The position numbers and the translations under genes are program-made. The notes under the pieces are model-generated. The model was given only the letters and a program-made list of their open reading frames with translations, made no database searches and was not told where the DNA came from. DNA of 64,000 nt from Pseudeuparius sepicola. Its lineage: Eukaryota; Arthropoda; Insecta; Coleoptera; Anthribidae. The stretch is from assembly GCA_963920635.1 (NCBI GenBank), contig OY987298.1, positions 25,460,647-25,524,646 of the forward strand. The letters run 5' to 3'. Below are positions 58,301 through 64,000 of this stretch, piece by piece. Position 1 is the stretch's first letter. Every line of letters begins with the position of its first letter.

Positions 58301-61300
58301 GGGCGTGGCCAATGCGCAGATGTCAACGGCGGAGAGTTCATTTCCTATGCGCGAGAGGGGAAATTGGAACCGCGACATCAAAGGCGCCGAAAGCAAGTGC
58401 CACTTCTGATTCGTCCTTTTCTGGGGTATAACGATGTGGTATATAGTATGACACGAAAAGTGACAGTTATTCATTTTAACAGAGGTTGGACAACAGATTT
58501 TGGCAGATCTAGTAACATTGTTTTTATTATATTCTTATCTTGGCGGGTGCCAGTTTGTCAACAAACTGTCGACAAATTATTGAGCGTGCTCATTTTCTTT
58601 TGTAAAAAGAATGTTAAAAGTTAAAAATGACATCTTGTGTAATAAGAAACTGCAAGAATTCTGAGCAGGATGGATTTTTCTTAACACCCTTTCCAAAAAG
58701 CGCAGAAGAACGAGCACGCGAGCACGATGGTGCAAATGAAATACCCTAACATGAGAGTTGGAAATGATAGGAAAATTTGCGAGGTAAGTAGATTTAATTA
58801 CATAAGTATCTCTAGGTACTTTTTATTTTTTGTTTGATCACATACCTAAATTAATATTAAATATTAGTACCTATTTGTTTTCAATAAAAGTCATAAGGTT
58901 ATACAAACCCCTTATTAGAATTCTTATGAAAATTTCCCAATTTTTGCCTTCAAGGAGGTAAAACCTGTTAGGTATATTTACTGGACCGGGATAGGCATTT
59001 TTCGTTTCATGGAATAATAAAAATGTGGGTATATGTATATGGATATATTACATAAGTAATATTTTGTTACTGCATAAAGGAAATTTTTCTGCTACAAAAT
59101 TCTCATAACGAAGAAACGTATTCCAGAAAACTATACAGGATCTTCCACATCAAAACTTCCACCCCCATATTTTTTTGACCTATTTTGTTATTTTTTTTTA
59201 ATTTCCGTTGCTTTTCGAAAGGAGAAAACTAAAAAATACGAAAAAAGTTGTTTGCAATTAGAAAATTCTTCCTATCGTGAAATTTGGAAAGAGAGTGTAA
59301 TATTTAATTCGTAAATACTTGTTCTAATACATTTTTTCGAAACCTCCTATAGGAAAAAACGCCAAGAATAAATAGCAATAAAATACTTACAAAATCTTAC
59401 TTCTAAGGATATTTTAGAATTTATAATAACTGTTAGAAAGAAACAGTTTTGAAGGAGTATTGTACACCAAGACCAACAAAATCGGACAAAAAAGAAGTTA
59501 ACACGGGTGGGAATTTTATATAAAGAACCCTTTTTGTGTAGTCAGTTAAATGTGTGAGCTTATATTCCATTACAAATTTCTTGCTGATCAAAAAATAGCA
59601 TTTGATGGCAGCGTTTTATTATGTTTAGGTAGCTTAAATTTATAGTTCTTTAACTTTCACAGGTTCACTTCTCCGACATGGATTTTGAGTGTCAGGTTGT
59701 GCTGAAGAAAGGATCATCTCCTGCAACGTTTGATGAACGTGACTTTAGCAAGAAAGAACCATTATTAAATATTATTATGTATAAATTTCTGAGAACTTGT
59801 ACTAGTTTGATTTTAGATTTACTTACAATATATCTTTGAAAACAAAAATACTGTTGTCTTCTTTATTGAAATATAGATGATCTCTCTTGCATTAAAAAGT
59901 TATTAACTTTTATTTTGCAAAAAAAAAGAATGAGAGACTAATATATCGATATTAAATACCTAGGTACTCATTTTTTTCTTCAGCCCAATTCCTATTATTA
60001 GTGGTTGATTCATATTACCAAAACAAACTTTCCAACTTTTTGTTCCGTACAAATTTCAGTATTAATTGTCTTAAAATTATGATGGTAGGTATAAGAAGAG
60101 AGTTTGAAGAAACGAAACCATACAGTAAAACCATTTAAAAGATCTTTTTGATTTTTATTTTTAAGTGAAAGGAATAATAATTATTATTGCAGTTACGATT
60201 CCTATTGAAGAAATATTCGAAAGTTTGGTTAGTTGGTATGATAGAACCTTGTTTAATTTTATGTACCTACCTACCACCTTCCTACAAAAATTTAATAAAT
60301 GTTTTTATCCTGATATCCTAAAATTCCTGTTTGTTTGGAACAAATTATATGTTTCTTGACTTTTCCATTCAAACTTCAATAAATATTTTTAGTGAAGCTT
60401 TGCAAATAACATACTAAGTCTAAGTACTACCTACCCTATTGGTTTTATCTATATTTTTATACATTTAATTAAACTGTGCCCTCATCTACCTGCGCTTATG
60501 GCAGTTAACTGTCGTTAGCTTAACCTTAAAATCCAATTTTGATACATCATGCTGCTAGGGGAATGATAGAAAGAGCGAAAAAATATACCTCTGTTGCACA
60601 AAATGAATTTCATAGGGAAAATAAGACCCTCGCCAGAAAGAGAGATCCGATCGTTGTCCAACCTCTGTTAAAACGAATAACTGTCACTTTTTGTGTCATA
60701 CAGGGCCTTTAGTATATAGTTAATGACAATGTGGCAATAGTTAATGAGATCATGTATTGATTTATAACAGCAAAAGTGTTATAAGAGCACAATTAAATAA
60801 AAACCCTACCATAATCACGACAATGCCATTACAAATAAAATTAGGTACTTATTAGTTATTAGTATTTAAAATAAGGAATTAAGCTATCTAGTTAGATACC
60901 TATAATACTTCATATTATATAATAGTAAGTTTTTGATGAGCAACAAAGCAACATTTTCCAACACGTGCACACCCATTATAGACAATAAATAGTTATTTGT
61001 GTACCAAGGCACTGAAGTTCAACTTTTTATGACTCATGTGGAGTTTAGTTGCTGAGGCCTCTGGCCGAGGCAAATAAACCACGAATCATAAAAAGAACTT
61101 CAGCGACGAAGTACATATTATATTTTTTTTAAATCTGAAAAAAGTGTTTTATTAGGCAAAAAATAATGATAAGGGATCACCCGTCCATGAACCGACTGCG
61201 CGTGGCGTTGCTTGAGTTTGACGATAGCTCTACCTAGGTCAAGTATGACAAGACACGACACTTTCCAACAGAAAAACCAAACTGCTGCCACAGAATAAAT

Positions 61301-64000
61301 AGCTTCACAACAGAAGCGTCCATAAAGACATGTGTCAAAAAATTGCTCGCTTTGACGCGAAATCTCTTCTAAAGACATGAATAATGTGCATTTTATTTGA
61401 TTTTACATTAATCCACTTTGCAAAGAGATTGTATTAGGACCAAATTTATGTATAAGGTATTGGTTATTTTTCTGTAAATTGAAATGGAGGCTCGCTTATT
61501 TTTGACACGTCTTTATGGACGCTTCTGTTGTGGAGCTATTTATTCTGTGCTGCTGCCTGTTGTGCAGCCTGCATGTAAAATAGATTCATATTCAATCGTA
61601 CAATAATGGGCTCCTTCAGTGCCGATTTCTAAGCTTTTAATAATGACTTTGAGGCACTTCATTGCCGATTTCAAGAAAAATATATTACTGAGTTTTTCTT
61701 TTTTTATTACATACAGTGTGTCCCGTTTTTCATGTTAACACCCCTGAAAATATAAGTAGGCTGAAGGAATTGAACGGGGCAATTTATAGATATGTCCCTG
61801 AAAGGCCATCATTTGCGAAGTATTCCTTTGGCATTTCCGCGAAAGCCTGGCCTACTGCGATTTTTTAAAGGGGTGCGTTTTTCGAAAAACCATATTAGGC
61901 ATTTTTTTATTTACAATCTGACACCACAGCGTTAATCAGGGCACACCGAAACCCCCATATACCAAATTTGAACAAAAAATATACAGGGAGTGCCATTCTG
62001 CAGGGTGTCAAAGTTGAGCAAAATAGGAATTTTAAAGGCATATGGCGAGTTAAGTGTGCTATGGAATTACCTCAAAACAGTTGAATGATCAATAGGACCA
62101 CTCAAGGTGTTGGTGTGCAAAGGTCCAATACAAAATATACAGAGTGTTCTTATTCGTGCTATCTCAAAATACTGAATTTTTTGGAACTTTATACGGGACA
62201 AAAATCGAGTATATCAAAACCTCTCCACACACTACAAATGAACTAAATCTAAAAAATACAGAAGCCTGCCAGTTAGGAAGTCCATATCAGTTAAGGTGGC
62301 TGGTTTGCCACAACAGGAAACACACAGAAAATGTATTATCTTAGACAGTGACTTTGTTGAAAAAGTCCAATATTTTAAATTGTTTTTATTTGTTAGTTGG
62401 CATTTTGTAAAGAAATACATTATTTTGTGTTTATCAATATTTTTTCAATGATTCCAGAGCACTCTTGATCCGTATAAGTTTCATAAAATTTCAGAAATTT
62501 GAGATGGCTCAGAGAAAGATACCCTGTATATTTTTGTATCGAATCCTTGCACAGCAACACTTTGAGTGGTCCTTTTGACCATTCAACTGTTTTGAGGTAA
62601 TTCCATAGCACACTTGACTCGCCAGATGCCTTTAAAATTCCTATTTTGCTCAACTTTGACAACGTGCAGAATGGAACTCCCTGTATATTTTTTGTTCAAA
62701 TTTGGTATATGGGGGTTTCGGTGTGCCCTGATTAACGCTGTGGTGTCAGATTGTAAATAAAAAAATGCCTAATTTGGTTTTTCGAAAAACGCACCCCTTT
62801 AAAAAATCGCAGTAGGCCAGGCTTTCGCGGCAATGCCAAACCAATACTTCGCAAATGATGACCTTTCAGGGACATATCTATAAAAAAAAATGGCCCCGTT
62901 CAATTCCTTCAGCCTACTTAGATTTTCAGGGGTGTTAACATGAAAAACGGGACACACTGTATATTTACAATAGTAAAGATTAATAAGTTCTGAATTAAAA
63001 ATATCAAAGGCCTAAACTGTGCGTAAAGTATTTTTTTAAATATTGATTTACTATTTATTTTAATCTGAATTTAGTACCTGCTTGTATTTTTCCCTGCATG
63101 GATGCCAACTTAGAACGTTAAAATAACTATTTGACAGTTCTATAAGGACTTTCTATAAAAATTACATTATGAGTCTTATGAACTACTGCTTTCTATGAGG
63201 TTTATTGGTTTATGCAATTTTAGTACAATACAATAAGAGTTGCCTCTGTTGGTCTCTCTTTTTAACAGCATAATAGAATGGAAATTTCAATTATTTGAAC
63301 TAAAATAAAGTGACAGAGGAATTTTAGGTCAAATATCCCATTCAGATAAATCCCTTAAATAACTACGAAAGAATAAGCCTATACTGTGAGAAAATATCAT
63401 ATTTTGACATTTTTCCCTACATTTCGATGAAATGACATCAATGAATATCATCAAAAACAAAACAAAACTGGTGTTTCTCATTCACCCCCTCGTAAAATAA
63501 ACTGGACTCCTTTTCCAATACAATCATTTGTCCCACATATATACATATATATTTCCCACCGAAAGGTCGGCCATATTGGGCCCACACGTCATTGGTTGTT
63601 AGGTGTCCAATTACAATACGGAATTTTAGAAGGATATTTTAAATTTGAATCAAGTTAAATGCATGAGGGCCGTGGTTAGCCATGGTCAAATGTCATTTTG
63701 TGTTGTCATCACAAATTTCGCTTCTCCCCTAGAATGCACACTAAATACTCTAAAATGGGCCCAATATCTCGGCTATCCAGGTGGATGCTAGCGCCCTCTG
63801 CTGGATGGCTAAAAATTGGTGGAGGGACTAGAGCCCAATGGTGGTCCAGTTTATTTTACGAGAGCCGTGTTCTCATTTCAAAAACTCATGTACAAAGTAC
63901 CTTAACAAAACAGATTTACTTACCTGATAATCACTAATATCAAAAAAGTACTTATAAACTTTATTGTCATCATTTTCATCTAATTTATAACTGACGGAAA
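31279..64000 (-). CDS. TRAPPC10: TRAPPC10, trafficking protein particle complex subunit 10, C-terminal part
   Basis: This is the C-terminal portion of the TRAPP II-specific subunit TRAPPC10, a peripheral Golgi protein that helps activate Rab GTPases in vesicle tethering. Exons in transcript order are 64000-63924 (partial, runs off the window), 53268-52956 and 31397-31279, with phases agreeing (0, then 1). Diagnostic motifs are MYEVLAEQSVWAVCG, then DVMPLTSGRLPLPLVRISKY, then PRLEPFSSGQVYN in the last exon. These match the conserved C-terminal TRAPPC10 block. Two introns of about 10.7 and 21.6 kb hold most of the autonomous-looking transposons of the window. The gene faces ERR tail to tail. 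The N-terminal and central parts lie beyond 64000. Confidence 0.88.
33733..34051. mobile_element. Fold-back MITE, CCGACAGCGAAAGTGAC family, copy 1
   Basis: The arms of about 130 bp begin GCCGACAGCGAAAGTGAC and are mirrored at the right (GTCACTTTCGGTCGGC). The loop contains CATAGGTTATGAAAACCTTG. A second copy at 54991-55312 has the loop in the opposite orientation. It is inserted in the hAT transposase intron. Confidence 0.75.
34702..36030. mobile_element. Non-autonomous hAT-type element inserted in THAP relic
   Basis: The ends CAGGGTTGCCACC and GGTGGCAACCCTG are flanked by the perfect 8-bp duplication CGTGCACC (34694-34701 and 36031-36038). Removing it restores the continuity of the THAP relic. 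It contains short mirrored TCCCGTATTT subterminal motifs, a run of C near 35965, and an inserted element at 34754-35427. Confidence 0.88.
34754..35427. mobile_element. Inverted-repeat element with 9-bp target duplication (MULE-like)
   Basis: About 80-bp inverted arms begin GGAAGTGGCTATTTATACGT and are mirrored ending at 35427. The flank TTAAGTAAA occurs on both sides (34745-34753, 35428-35436). A 9-bp duplication suggests a Mutator-type origin. The arms include a CACGTGAC box and ATTGG/CCAAT. The loop has a G+C-rich palindromic GACATTCGGC.CG.GCCGAATGTC. It is nested within 34702-36030. Confidence 0.75.
36335..36814. mobile_element. Palindromic MITE, GGTAATTATGGA ends
   Basis: Almost perfectly self-complementary over its 480 bp, with arms such as GTGTATGCACCGCCC and TTTTCTTGAAATTTTGGCTA mirrored. 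The flanks TCAAAAAT and TCAAAATT suggest a decayed 8-bp duplication. A tiny derivative of its ends occurs at 54533-54591 in the P-like element. Confidence 0.75.
36815..38942. other. Repeat-rich filler within the hAT transposon intron
   Basis: The stretch 37205-37380 is a copy of the 7805-7975 repeat. The stretches 37720-37900 and 38040-38220 are diverged direct copies of each other (GCGATTTTCTC, then TGGCAATTTTGG, then AAAGAAAT). A CCACCCTGTAT end occurs near 38720. No gene is recognised. Confidence 0.5.
38951..39803. mobile_element. Non-autonomous hAT-type element, CAGGGGCGGATGGG ends
   Basis: The ends CAGGGGCGGATGGG and CCCATCCGCCCCTG are flanked by the perfect 8-bp duplication GCTAGGTA (38943-38950 and 39804-39811). 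The interior 39240-39495 is an unusual array of about 18-bp units of the type TCGAAATTCCGACTTTGAA in both orientations. Confidence 0.85.
39851..40437. repeat. G+C-rich segment bounded by inverted AACCGTCGATG.AGGAAGG
   Basis: AACCGTCGATGAAGGAAGG at 39852 is mirrored as CCTTCCTCCATCGACGGTT near 40416. Inside are three spaced copies of GCGCCATCT(G/A)CCG(A/G)ACA (about 40150, 40206, 40275), giving open frames in several phases that do not look like protein. Probably a nested non-autonomous element. The boundaries are uncertain. Confidence 0.5.
42869..43308. mobile_element. TA-flanked MITE, GGGTGGAGCGA ends
   Basis: The ends GGGTGGAGCGATAA and TTTTTCGCTCCACCC are flanked by TA (42867-42868, 43309-43310). 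It is 440 bp without coding capacity, consistent with a Tc1/mariner-type MITE. It sits just downstream of the hAT transposon. Confidence 0.7.
43633..43730 (+). pseudogene. Orphan THAP-domain exon
   Basis: Between an acceptor (tttttacag) and a donor (gtaaga) this exon reads AKIWVMKGNREDL and then MLCENHFE, which is the central Trp region and the C-x2-H zinc ligands of a THAP domain. The first exon with the CxxC part and all downstream exons are not recognisable. The young transposon at 43764 begins 33 bp downstream. It is probably another P/THAP transposon relic. Confidence 0.6.
43764..46397 (+). mobile_element. Tc1/mariner-superfamily transposon with about 660-bp inverted repeats, apparently intact
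   Basis: Starts CAGGGTGGTTCACTTTTATG after TA (43762-43763) and ends with the complement before TA (46398-46399). The left arm (about 43764-44424) and right arm (about 45734-46397) are inverted copies with only scattered differences by eye. The single gene (44660-45745) fills the space between, and its last codons fall inside the right arm. Very long, nearly identical arms plus an open transposase indicate a recent insertion, potentially still active. It lies in the TRAPPC10 intron. Confidence 0.88.
44660..45745 (+). CDS. Transposase, IS630-Tc1-mariner superfamily (DDD catalytic triad)
   Basis: An uninterrupted single-exon protein of 361 residues. The N-terminal part (about 1-130) has a helix-turn-helix beginning FTNEEQADIHFCYGVANGNS and a second DNA-binding segment (RRVSVALRVSKSAILRALK), as in insect transposases annotated with a DUF4817-type domain. 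The catalytic residues are visible in ILWTDESCFTR (first Asp), FQLDGCPAHFHRNV (second Asp) and WPPRSPDITPLDFFVWG (third Asp, with 36 residues between the second and third). The C-terminal part ends HFEQLLNVV. The ATG at 44660 was chosen because it begins the helix-turn-helix. No stops or frameshifts were seen. It would act in the nucleus on the element's own long inverted repeats. Confidence 0.9.
   Translation: MPFQFTNEEQADIHFCYGVANGNSAEAAREYRRRFPNRRHPRPSVFVNMHRQFRTRGLRTRIVERGNENNIQQVKRNNEILREFDRNPTTSSRRVSVALRVSKSAILRALKRDHRHAYHLQPVQGLRPGDAERRLVFCRWILESIEGNRQFLNNILWTDESCFTRRGVVNFHNQHIWAQENPHAIRPRNFQIEFSVNVWIGLYNHHLFGPFFLPQRVNGDNFLEFLVAEHNNMWEDIPLNLRLLAWFQLDGCPAHFHRNVRNWLNNNFPNRWIGRGGPVAWPPRSPDITPLDFFVWGFLKEQVYATPVETREQLIDRIRNACDELRNGNLIDAVQSVRRRSELCVQQNGSHFEQLLNVVQI
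46567..49701. promoter_or_regulatory. Subterminal array of a 16-bp motif in the pogo-like element
   Basis: Copies of GGGGCANATGTGGACA, with one to three changes, occur at 46567-46582, 46583-46598, 46924-46939, 46948-46963 and (inverted) 46964-46979. At the other end they occur inverted at 49458-49473 and 49489-49504, direct at 49510-49525, and inverted at 49686-49701. The pair 46948-46979 forms a perfect 32-bp palindrome. The outermost copies adjoin the inverted termini. Probable transposase-binding sites, by inference. Confidence 0.7.
47319..49329 (+). CDS. pogo/Tigger-like transposase (DDE_1 domain), N-terminus possibly deleted
   Basis: The main frame is open from 47449 to the TAG at 49327-49329, about 626 codons. 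It begins SQQVFTKEEEATLENYL and has a CENP-B/Tc5-type helix-turn-helix (SYYQVRQFAYEYAVRL, then LDWLKGFMNRH), the catalytic RVVNVDESGVNT (first Asp), PVLVLLDNHNTHATLDLI (second Asp) and LTFPPHTTHRLQPLDVCVFG, then a charged, lysine/glutamate-rich C-terminal tail with DDSPMEEDEQ. No in-frame ATG fits the family start. Upstream, at 47319, MVRTYVRKSDRAEISEDNIL is the usual family N-terminus but in another frame and followed by a stop at 47429. The psq-type first helix-turn-helix expected between them is missing. Either a short intron or, more likely, a deletion separates the two parts. Confidence 0.82.
50230..51616 (+). mobile_element. Inverted-repeat element with internal promoter-like sequence, 8-bp duplication
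   Basis: The ends ACAGATAACGTAACCTAGAT (left) and the complement (51592-51615) are flanked by AGTATAGG on both sides (50222-50229 and 51617-51624). An internal partial repeat of the end occurs at 50768. The interior has a TATA box, initiator and splice donor (see 50978) but no recognisable transposase. The 8-bp duplication suggests hAT or P type. Confidence 0.7.
50978..51137 (+). promoter_or_regulatory. Candidate core promoter and non-coding first exon in the 50230-51616 element
   Basis: ctataaag at about 50978 is followed some 25-30 bp later by a TCAGT initiator (gttcagtgagtcg at about 51002). Transcription from there would run to a consensus donor (tttgcag then gtaagt) at about 51132. No coding exon is visible downstream, so it may be a leftover transposon promoter. 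Confidence 0.4.
52161..52535. mobile_element. hAT-type MITE, CACGGCCCTCG family, copy 2
   Basis: The ends CACGGCCCTCGTAAAATAAA and complement, with the interior shared with the copies at 17156 and 63483, are flanked by the similar octamers GTGCACCT and GCGCACAT (a decayed duplication). It contains a short internal duplication (two TTTAGAGGGATAT runs). It lies 420 bp from the TRAPPC10 exon. Confidence 0.78.
52956..53268 (-). CDS. TRAPPC10: TRAPPC10 exon with the conserved C-terminal domain core
   Basis: The acceptor ctctgcag and the donor gtgagc bound a 313-nt minus-strand exon of 104 codons plus one base. It encodes GVVCHLHLTIAYVGQARAV, MYEVLAEQSVWAVCGRTAGV and VMPLTSGRLPLPLVRISKYI, which align well with the C-terminal region of vertebrate TRAPPC10 (MYEV...WAVCGK.SGV, MEVMPL..G.LPLP.VR..KY). 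The exon is strongly G+C rich compared with its surroundings. Confidence 0.9.
54893..55395. mobile_element. MITE with ACACACCCAAACT ends inside the P-like element
   Basis: ACACACCCAAACTAATATG at the left is complemented by CATATTATAAGTTTGGGTGTGT at the right. Related single ends occur at 46432 (ACCCAAACTTATAT) and 50165-50200. It encloses the CCGACAG-family MITE at 54991-55312. It sits within an intron of the P-like transposase. Confidence 0.55.
54991..55312. mobile_element. Fold-back MITE, CCGACAGCGAAAGTGAC family, copy 2
   Basis: The arms match 33733-34051 closely, but the loop (AAGGTTTTCATAACCTATAA) is in the opposite orientation, while the sequence after the right arm (AACCCCCTCTTA) is the same in both copies. 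Confidence 0.75.
57667..57712. repeat. Strong hairpin
   Basis: ATATCACAGACCTATATAGCT pairs with AGCTATATATGTCTGTGATA around a five-base loop. It lies about 70 bp after the P-like transposase stop. A diverged hairpin with the same stem (GACCTATATA... and ...TATATGGGTC) is at 13372-13415. Confidence 0.65.
58627..59839 (+). pseudogene. THAP-domain gene, two exons, frameshifted
   Basis: Exon 1 (58627-58783) begins MTSCVIRNCKNSEQDGFFL, then PFPKSAEERAR, with a small insertion that shifts the frame before the segment reading MKYPNMRVGNDRKICE. The donor gtaagt and the acceptor tttcacag (59662) join it to exon 2 (59663-59839), VHFSDMDFECQVVLKKGSSP, finishing the C-x2-H ligand pair (ICEVHF) and stopping at 59837-59839. 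The protein would be only a THAP finger with a short tail and no catalytic domain. It may be an internal-deletion derivative of a P-type transposon. Confidence 0.65.
59840..60652. other. 3' part of the THAP element, no gene
   Basis: AT-rich sequence with AATAAA-like signals. No further domain is visible before the right inverted repeat at 60653. Confidence 0.45.
60910..63160. repeat. Dispersed repeat (second copy at 12600-13510), split by a MITE
   Basis: The stretches 60910-60970 and 62980-63160 match 12600-12650 and 13123-13510 respectively. Shared are AACACGTG(G/C)ACA, GTTCTGAATTAAAAATATCA, CCTAAACTGTGC and TTTTCCCTGCAT.GATGCCAA. The fold-back element at 61714-62959 interrupts this copy. 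Class not determined. Confidence 0.55.
61714..62959. mobile_element. TA-flanked fold-back MITE with about 480-bp arms
   Basis: The ends CAGTGTGTCCCGTTTTTCAT and complement are flanked by TA (61712-61713, 62960-62961). The arms (about 61714-62190 and 62480-62959) are near-perfect complements, including AAGGAATTGAACGGGGC and CAATCTGACACCACAGCGTT blocks. The loop of about 290 bp has no gene. Confidence 0.82.
63483..63869. mobile_element. hAT-type MITE, CACGGCCCTCG family, copy 3
   Basis: The left end CACCCCCTCGTAAAATAAAC and the right end GTTTATTTTACG followed by AGAGCCGTG (complement: CACGGCTCT) are flanked by the exact 8-bp duplication TTCTCATT (63475-63482 and 63870-63877). The interior is shared with 17156-17452 and 52161-52535. 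It lies 54 bp from the TRAPPC10 exon at 63924, close to its splice donor. Confidence 0.82.
63924..64000 (-). CDS. TRAPPC10: TRAPPC10 upstream exon, partial at the window edge
   Basis: On the minus strand the frame reads VSYKLDENDDNKVYKYFFDI and ends SDYQ at a donor (gtaagt, plus-strand cttac at 63919-63923). It joins in phase 0 to the exon at 53268. The exon is cut by the window edge. The assignment depends on phase agreement and on fitting the residues just before the conserved TLYTLDA block. Confidence 0.7.

Larger units (their letters stand above)
53381..58425 (+). mobile_element. P-element-like transposon, full length but inactive
   Basis: The inverted termini (53381-53412 and 58394-58425), starting CCCAGAAAAGGACGAATCAG, are identical for about 32 bp, close to the 31-bp ends of Drosophila P. 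They are flanked by the 7-bp repeat GTATAAC (53374-53380, 58426-58432). It encloses a THAP transposase gene with introns and, in its third intron, a pair of nested MITEs (54893-55395). It lies in the TRAPPC10 intron, opposite to the host gene's direction. Confidence 0.85.
58448..60699 (+). mobile_element. THAP-gene-bearing element with 47-bp inverted repeats
   Basis: The stretches 58448-58494 (ATGACACGAAAAGTGACAGT and on) and 60653-60699 are inverted repeats with few changes. GTATATAGT directly precedes the left arm (58439-58447) and recurs 12 bp beyond the right arm (60712-60720), a possible duplication if the left end is truncated. Two exons of a THAP-domain gene lie within. It abuts the right duplication of the P-like element (58426-58432). 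Confidence 0.65.

Overview
This is a eukaryotic, AT-rich, intron-rich and transposon-saturated nuclear genome window, almost certainly from an insect. Two conserved host genes are readable and they converge. On the + strand is the estrogen-related receptor (ERR) nuclear receptor gene, seven coding exons from 8527 to 26677. All exon phases agree and the predicted protein is 379 aa. On the - strand is the C-terminal end of TRAPPC10 (TRAPP II vesicle-tethering complex), with three exons at 63924-64000 (running off the window), 52956-53268 and 31279-31397 (stop codon). The ends of the two genes are about 4.6 kb apart. The order within the insects is not resolved from this window.

Nearly everything else is mobile DNA, much of it nested. 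Region 1-8.5 kb (upstream of the first ERR coding exon): a TA-flanked fold-back element, an inverted pair of Penelope-like GIY-YIG fragments, and a hAT-type non-autonomous element (8-bp target duplication) with a Foldback-like element (9-bp duplication) inside it. Region 8.5-26.7 kb: ERR exons, with introns holding a rotted non-LTR retrotransposon 3' end, hAT-type MITEs, a 380-bp tandem duplication, and a family with CATTGAGTAAAGGATA ends and 7-bp duplications. Region 26.7-31.3 kb: the space between the two genes, with several fold-back repeats.

Region 31.4-53.0 kb is a single TRAPPC10 intron. It contains an 11-kb BED-finger hAT transposon (31646-42642, exact 8-bp duplication) into which THAP-transposon debris, another hAT derivative, a 9-bp-duplication element and several MITEs were inserted; a probably young Tc1/mariner-superfamily element with intact transposase and about 660-bp terminal inverted repeats (43764-46397); a pogo/Tigger-like element (46558-49710) with a subterminal array of a 16-bp motif; and a promoter-bearing 1.4-kb element (50230-51616). 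Region 53.3-63.9 kb is the other TRAPPC10 intron. It holds a complete-length but broken P-element-like transposon (53381-58425, 32-bp inverted repeats), a second THAP-domain element (58448-60699), a long fold-back MITE and a hAT-type MITE.

The host genes do not form an operon or a joint system. The interest of the window is the co-residence of hAT, Tc1/mariner (two lineages), P/THAP, Foldback/MULE-like, Penelope and non-LTR elements, with clean target duplications that allow the insertion order to be reconstructed. All coordinates and repeat boundaries were read by eye. Family names rest on recognisable motifs, not on searches.
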